Assembly: GCF_024809855.1 (NCBI RefSeq)
Contig: NZ_JANUEM010000005.1
Span: 1 to 64,000 of the forward strand
Source: Rheinheimera pacifica
GTDB lineage: Bacteria > Pseudomonadota > Gammaproteobacteria > Enterobacterales > Alteromonadaceae
DNA length: 64,000 bases
Direction of reading: 5' to 3'
The position numbers and the translations under genes were made by a program. The notes beneath the pieces were generated by a model that saw nothing but the letters and a program-made list of their open reading frames with translations, did not search any database and was not told where the DNA came from. Below are positions 59,944-64,000 of this stretch, in pieces. Within the stretch, counting starts at the first letter, position 1; every line of letters begins with the position of its first letter.

Positions 59944-60942
59944 TTATTCTTTATTATCTCTGTTGTTAAGTAATTGCTGCTGTCGTTTAAGCAGTGCATC
60001 CAGCTCTTTTGCCATACGGATTTTTTGCTCCAGTGCGCTGTCAAGCACCGCTGATAATTCACTTAGCATACTCTGCTTTGATACTGCCGGAGGCTGTTGC
60101 ACAGACATTGCAGGTGCCGATGGCTGCTGGTTGGCAATTTCCTGCGATAATTCTTCCAGCACGGTTTTGACATGTTCAGCAGTAATAACCGGGCATTCTT
60201 CCAAATAACCAAAGAGCAGTATTCTGTCCATTACGGTATTAATTTTCCGTGGTATGCCGCGGCTGTGCTGCTGGATGAGGGCGAAGCAGTCATCCTGCAA
60301 TATGCTTGTGTTGCTACCAGCTTGCAGCAAACGGTATTGGATATAGGCTTTGGTATCTTCAATCTGAAATGCCGACAGATTAGAGGAAGCGATAATCCGC
60401 TGGCGAAACTGTTCCATATTTTCGGCTTGAATAATCGCATTTAATTCATTTTGGCCCAGCAGGAAGCTTTGTAACAGTGGTTTACCATTAAGCTGAAAAT
60501 TAGACAGCATACGCAGTTCTTCAATAGAGGCCAGTGGTAAGTTTTGCGCTTCATCTACAAGTAGCAATGCTCTGCGATGCTGGGAATGCAAGCGTTTAAG
60601 ATAACTGTAAATGGCATCAAGATAACTGGCTTTAGTATGCTCTGTTACCACAAGATTAAAACAGGACGCAATCATTCGGATAAGATCGTCAGGCTCCAGT
60701 TTTGATGTGACAATCTGTTTGGCAATAATTTCATCCTGATTCAACTGACTTAGCAGTTGGTTTGCAATAGTGGTTTTTCCTGTACCCACATCGCCGGTAA
60801 TAACAATAAAACCCTCACCCTGGCTTAATCCATACTGTAAATAGGCGAGGGCGCGTTTATGCAGTTTGCTGGCATAAAATAAGTTCAGGCTTGGTGTAAG
60901 CTGAAATGGTCGTTCCTTTAACCCGTAGTACTTTTCGTACAT
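59944..60942 (-). CDS. XrtA/PEP-CTERM system AAA ATPase (ExeA-like)
   Basis: A 332-residue ATPase (TIGR03015 type). It opens MYEKYYGLKERPFQLTPSLN, with Walker A in ITGDVGTGKTTIANQ, Walker B in ALLLVDEAQNLP, and an arginine-finger region GIPRKINTVMDR. The C-terminus is Gln-rich and coiled (LLKRQQQLL). Relatives energise secretion and envelope assembly. It converges with the outer-membrane protein gene, so it has its own promoter. Confidence 0.92.
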   Translation of the reverse strand: MYEKYYGLKERPFQLTPSLNLFYASKLHKRALAYLQYGLSQGEGFIVITGDVGTGKTTIANQLLSQLNQDEIIAKQIVTSKLEPDDLIRMIASCFNLVVTEHTKASYLDAIYSYLKRLHSQHRRALLLVDEAQNLPLASIEELRMLSNFQLNGKPLLQSFLLGQNELNAIIQAENMEQFRQRIIASSNLSAFQIEDTKAYIQYRLLQAGSNTSILQDDCFALIQQHSRGIPRKINTVMDRILLFGYLEECPVITAEHVKTVLEELSQEIANQQPSAPAMSVQQPPAVSKQSMLSELSAVLDSALEQKIRMAKELDALLKRQQQLLNNRDNKE

Positions 60943-61212
60943 AGTGAAAATCCTTTTTAAAGTAACGCAGGTCTTATATACCGTGCTTACCGCTTATCTG
61001 ATGTGGCTTAGTTTATACAAAAAACAGCCATAACACGATGCTGACAGGCAAATGCAACAAGGTTTTTTCCTGTTACCTGAGGCAGCCTTACAGTGGTATG
61101 GTTAAATCTTTCGCTAAGCTGTTATAAAGCCTGTAATTTCAGCAATTTTTGTCTGCAAATTCAGCATTGCGTTTAAAAAACGCCCGAACGATAAAAGCTG
61201 CTGAAAAAACTG
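60943..61212. other. Intergenic region ahead of tRNA genes
   Basis: About 350 bases between the ATPase start and the first tRNA contain no gene I can support. The left part should hold the ATPase promoter, though no clear boxes were found. The right part is A-rich just upstream of the tRNA promoter and may act as an UP element. Confidence 0.6.
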
Positions 61213-61241
61213 TTGACACATTTTCAGTGGCACCCTAGAAT
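61213..61241 (+). promoter_or_regulatory. tRNA operon promoter
   Basis: TTGACA (61213-61218), a 17-base spacer and TAGAAT (61236-61241), followed by a GC-rich discriminator (GCGCCCC) typical of stringently controlled stable-RNA promoters. The first tRNA begins about 45 bases downstream. Confidence 0.85.
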
Positions 61242-61290
61242 GCGCCCCGTGTTCAGCGCTAACGCAGGTTAGCAAAAAGCACAAAAGTGT

Positions 61291-61366
<76 letters not shown>

Positions 61367-61380
61367 AGATTTTTTAGTGC

Positions 61381-61456
61381 GTCCCCTTCGTCTAGAGGCC
61401 TAGGACACCGCCCTTTCACGGCGGTAACAGGGGTTCGAATCCCCTAGGGGACGCCA
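61381..61456 (+). tRNA. tRNA-Glu(TTC), copy 1
   Basis: A 76-base cloverleaf beginning GTCCCCTTCGTCTAGAGG, anticodon stem CCGCC/GGCGG with loop CTTTCAC (anticodon TTC), T-arm GGGTTCGAATCCC, encoded CCA. Fourteen bases separate it from tRNA-Ala. Confidence 0.97.
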
Positions 61457-61487
61457 ATAAATCTAAAATTTGAATGAATGTCTTTGC

Positions 61488-61563
61488 GTCCCCTTCGTCT
61501 AGAGGCCTAGGACACCGCCCTTTCACGGCGGTAACAGGGGTTCGAATCCCCTAGGGGACGCCA
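61488..61563 (+). tRNA. tRNA-Glu(TTC), copy 2
   Basis: Identical in sequence to copy 1. Its 31-base upstream spacer differs from the spacers further down. Confidence 0.97.
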
Positions 61564-61592
61564 CTTCATCATTTATTGTCATCTGTTACTGT

Positions 61593-61668
61593 GTCCCCTT
61601 CGTCTAGAGGCCTAGGACACCGCCCTTTCACGGCGGTAACAGGGGTTCGAATCCCCTAGGGGACGCCA
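61593..61668 (+). tRNA. tRNA-Glu(TTC), copy 3
   Basis: Identical to the other copies. Its 29-base upstream spacer is repeated exactly before copy 4. Confidence 0.97.
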
Positions 61669-61697
61669 CTTCATCATTTATTGTCATCTGTTACTGT

Positions 61698-61773
61698 GTC
61701 CCCTTCGTCTAGAGGCCTAGGACACCGCCCTTTCACGGCGGTAACAGGGGTTCGAATCCCCTAGGGGACGCCA
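61698..61773 (+). tRNA. tRNA-Glu(TTC), copy 4
   Basis: Identical to the other copies and preceded by the same 29-base spacer as copy 3. No clear terminator follows before tesA. Confidence 0.97.
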
Positions 61774-61857
61774 CTTCGCGTCTTAGCAGTAAATTACCAA
61801 TACACATCCGCTAACAAACTCATCCTTGAGTCTTTACCTATCCTGTTTCAAAATCCG

Positions 61858-62448
61858 TTAGTCAGTTTTTAACGTCGCCAGCAGCTTGCCGACAAATTCG
61901 CTAATCAGTGGCTGTGCTTTGCTGTTCGGATGTATGCCATCCGGCAGCATGAGTTCGCTATTAACAGCGATGTCGTCCATAAAAAACGGCCACAAGGTTA
62001 TTTGATGTTTTTCTGCCAATTGCGGATACAAATCGCTGAACTGTTTGCCATAGCGTGGTCCATAGTTTGGTGGAATGCGTATTTGCATTAACACCGGCAC
62101 GGCATTATTCTGCAGTATCAGTGAAATAATGCTGTTCAGGTTTGCTTGTACGGTGTCAATGGCAAAGCCGCGCAGGCCATCGTTACCGCCAAGCTCAATG
62201 AGTACCGCGTCTGGTTTATGTTGTGTTAGCAGAGCGGGTAAACGCGCTAGCCCGCCAGCGGTTGTTTCACCGCTGATACTGGCATTGATCAGCTGCCAGT
62301 CTTGTTGTTGCTGTTGCAGCAGGTGTGGCCAACTTTGCTGCTGTTGCATGCCATACGCTGCGCTGAGGCTGTCGCCCAGGATCAACATTTTTTGTGCGAA
62401 GCAGGCCTGACTGAAGAATCCGATTAACAAAATTAAGAAAATACGCAT
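61858..62448 (-). CDS. tesA: Arylesterase / acyl-CoA thioesterase I / lysophospholipase
   Basis: A 196-residue periplasmic SGNH hydrolase with a Sec signal peptide (LILLIGFFSQACFA). Motifs are LILGDSLSAAYG (Ser), SGETTAGG (Gly), ELGGNDGLRG (Asn) and DGIHPNSKAQ (Asp, His). The size and divergent position beside ybbA match E. coli TesA. It shows Gln runs in two places (MQQQQ, LLQQQQQ). Its start codon is one base from that of ybbA. Confidence 0.95.
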   Translation of the reverse strand: MRIFLILLIGFFSQACFAQKMLILGDSLSAAYGMQQQQSWPHLLQQQQQDWQLINASISGETTAGGLARLPALLTQHKPDAVLIELGGNDGLRGFAIDTVQANLNSIISLILQNNAVPVLMQIRIPPNYGPRYGKQFSDLYPQLAEKHQITLWPFFMDDIAVNSELMLPDGIHPNSKAQPLISEFVGKLLATLKTD

Positions 62449-62449
62449 A

Positions 62450-63154
62450 ATGAAAATACCTGAAGTTCATATAAAAGCGGTTAACCTGGCTAAGAGCGTT
62501 AAAGTTACCGATGGTTCACTCACTATCCTGCATGATATCAGTTTGACGATCAATCGCGCAGAGACGGTTGCTATTGTCGGTGCTTCAGGCTCCGGTAAAT
62601 CTACATTACTCAGTTTGTTGGCGGGGCTGGATGTGCCTACGGCAGGTGAAGTACACCTGGCCGGGCATAAGCTGCATACTTTGTCAGAAGATCAACGGGC
62701 GGCAATCCGTGCCAGAGATGTTGGTTTTGTATTTCAGTCTTTTTTGTTATTACCCAGCCTTACCGCTTTGGAAAACGTTACTTTACCGGCAGAGCTGGCT
62801 GGCGATAAACAGGCTAAACAGCGTGGGCTTGAATTGTTGCAGCAGGTTGGCCTGGCTGAGCGGGCGCATTTTTATCCGGCGCAATTATCTGGTGGTGAGC
62901 AACAGCGGGTTGCAATAGCCAGAGCATTTATTACCCGGCCGGCAGTGTTGTTTGCCGACGAGCCTTCTGCAAACCTTGATGCTGCAACAGGACGTAAAAT
63001 TGAAGATTTACTGTTTAGTTTAAATGCCGGGCAGGGTACTACACTGGTGCTGGTAACACATAATGATGAACTGGCAGGGCGCTGCCAGCGACAATATCGT
63101 ATGCAGGCCGGGCGTTTTGTGACAGCAAAAGAGGAGATGGCGCATGTGGGCTAG
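62450..63154 (+). CDS. ybbA: ABC transporter ATP-binding protein YbbA
   Basis: A 234-residue ATPase of the LolD/MacB type. Walker A is VGASGSGKSTLLSL, the signature is LSGGEQQRVAIARAF, Walker B is AVLFADEPSANLD, and the switch His is in LVLVTHNDEL. The divergent tesA gene and the overlapping downstream permease match the E. coli tesA-ybbA-ybbP locus. No strong ribosome-binding site precedes the ATG. Confidence 0.95.
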   Translation: MKIPEVHIKAVNLAKSVKVTDGSLTILHDISLTINRAETVAIVGASGSGKSTLLSLLAGLDVPTAGEVHLAGHKLHTLSEDQRAAIRARDVGFVFQSFLLLPSLTALENVTLPAELAGDKQAKQRGLELLQQVGLAERAHFYPAQLSGGEQQRVAIARAFITRPAVLFADEPSANLDAATGRKIEDLLFSLNAGQGTTLVLVTHNDELAGRCQRQYRMQAGRFVTAKEEMAHVG

Positions 63155-64000
63155 TATTGCCTGGCGCCTGTTCTGGCGTGAATTACGCCGCGGCGAGCTG
63201 TGGGTTATCGCCTTTGCTTTGTTTTTGGCTGTCGGCTCAGTGGTTAGCCTTAGCGGTATTACGCAAGGTGTAAAAAGTGCACTGATGCAACGCAGCGCCC
63301 AGTTTATCGCGGCAGATAAAGTTTTGCGCTCAAGCCAGCCATTTGATACGGCGGTGATTGAACTTGCCCAGCAGAATAATCTGGCCACGGCGCAGCAAAT
63401 GCAGTTTGACTCTATGCTGTTTGCCGGTGACAGCATGCAACTTGCAACGATAAAAGCGGTTAGTGGTGGCTATCCGTTACGGGGCGAGCTGTTACTCAGA
63501 GCGTCGGCAGATGTCAACTCTGGTGAGTATGCCAGCCTGGCACCCGGTTCGGTTTATGTTGAAGAGCGTTTGTTCAACTTAATGGGCATAGCGCCGGGTG
63601 ATCAAATTGAGATAGGCATGCTAAGCCTTACCGTAAACGGTGTTATTGCTAATGAACCTGACGCGCCACTAAGTGTTTTTGGCGGAGCGCCACGTGTACT
63701 GATGCATCTGGATGATGTGGAAGCAACACAAATTGTGCAACCCGGCAGCCGTATTGGCTATCGCTATTTGTTTGCCGGTGCCGCTTCAGACCTTGCTAAT
63801 TTTGAAGCCCAGATGACACCTCAACTTACTGCGCATCAACGCTGGCAGGATATGGACCGTGAGTCAGCTATTGGCAGTGCCCTGGAGCGCGCAGAGCGCT
63901 TTTTATTGCTTGCCGGTTTGCTTGGTATCGTTCTGGCGGCCTGTGCTGCTGCTGTGGCTGCTGGGCGCTATAGCCAGCGTCATACGCAGTCGGTAGCGGT
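63144..64000 (+). CDS. ybbP: YbbP-like ABC transporter permease (partial, cut by window end)
   Basis: The first 285 codons of a large permease; the frame is still open at the window end. It starts MWASIAWRLFWRELRRGELW, has a first helix (VIAFALFLAVGSVVSLSG), a periplasmic MacB/FtsX-like domain, and a second helix beginning LLLAGLLGIVLAACAA. GAGGAG precedes the ATG, which lies 11 bases inside ybbA. Confidence 0.9.
   Translation, partial: MWASIAWRLFWRELRRGELWVIAFALFLAVGSVVSLSGITQGVKSALMQRSAQFIAADKVLRSSQPFDTAVIELAQQNNLATAQQMQFDSMLFAGDSMQLATIKAVSGGYPLRGELLLRASADVNSGEYASLAPGSVYVEERLFNLMGIAPGDQIEIGMLSLTVNGVIANEPDAPLSVFGGAPRVLMHLDDVEATQIVQPGSRIGYRYLFAGAASDLANFEAQMTPQLTAHQRWQDMDRESAIGSALERAERFLLLAGLLGIVLAACAAAVAAGRYSQRHTQSVA

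Larger units (their letters stand above)
61564..61773 (+). repeat. 105-base tandem duplication of spacer plus tRNA-Glu
   Basis: 61564-61668 and 61669-61773 are identical units, each a 29-base spacer and a whole tRNA-Glu gene. Perfect identity of the non-functional spacer points to a recent duplication, probably by recombination between tRNA copies. Confidence 0.9.

Noticed and set aside
61381-61773. Regular repeats with spacers resembling a CRISPR array
   Set aside because: Each repeat is a complete tRNA-Glu with CCA, and two spacers are identical.

Overview
The window is 64 kb of dense, ordinary-looking gammaproteobacterial chromosome. Housekeeping genes at both ends (upp, a DPP IV peptidase, psrA-fadE, a tRNA-Ala/tRNA-Glu array, tesA-ybbA-ybbP) read most like Alteromonadales/Chromatiaceae relatives such as Rheinheimera, Arsukibacterium or Alishewanella. 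That placement is inferred from protein character only. No phage, insertion sequence or CRISPR array was seen.

Layout. 0-10 kb: NlpE/META lipoprotein, alpha/beta hydrolase, upp, DPP IV-type peptidase, HD-GYP c-di-GMP phosphodiesterase, the fatty-acid regulator psrA with fadE, and a GNAT. 10.3-13.1 kb: a translationally coupled pair, an exosortase-associated LuxI-like acyltransferase and a ThiF(E1)-nitroreductase fusion. 13.2-14 kb: one PEP-CTERM protein, the apparent sorting substrate, behind a sigma-54-type promoter. 14.2-61 kb: a very large exopolysaccharide/exosortase A (XrtA) locus. 61-64 kb: one tRNA-Ala and four tRNA-Glu genes, then tesA and the ybbA-ybbP exporter (cut by the window end).

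The XrtA locus has several blocks. (a) PrsT TPR lipoprotein, wecC and an acyl carrier protein on the minus strand face an acyl-CoA ligase, a PLP decarboxylase, an SGNH protein, an MBOAT acyltransferase and a sulfotransferase on the plus strand. (b) A minus-strand group of two exosortase-associated hydrolases, a three-fold VanZ membrane protein and an unrecognised anchored protein. (c) A DegT-like aminotransferase facing a seven-gene minus operon (flippase, pyruvyltransferase, GT2, asparagine-synthase-like protein, deacetylase, two GNAT/FemAB-like proteins). (d) The core minus operon from 54.9 to 40.8 kb: sugar transferase, deacetylase, FemAB, four glycosyltransferases, exosortase XrtA, amidotransferase, CapK-like ligase, an unlisted 27-residue membrane protein and an O-antigen-ligase-like protein. 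(e) The divergent export block: polysaccharide export lipoprotein, chain-length protein, tyrosine kinase, outer-membrane protein and AAA ATPase.

Together these genes should build a decorated polysaccharide (acidic sugar, pyruvyl, acyl, sulfate and aminoacyl-type groups), export it by a Wzx/Wzy-like route, and sort PEP-CTERM proteins through XrtA. The points most worth following are the acyltransferase/E1-nitroreductase pair, the two sigma-54-like promoters that tie the substrate gene and the ACP operon together, and the small coupled membrane protein.
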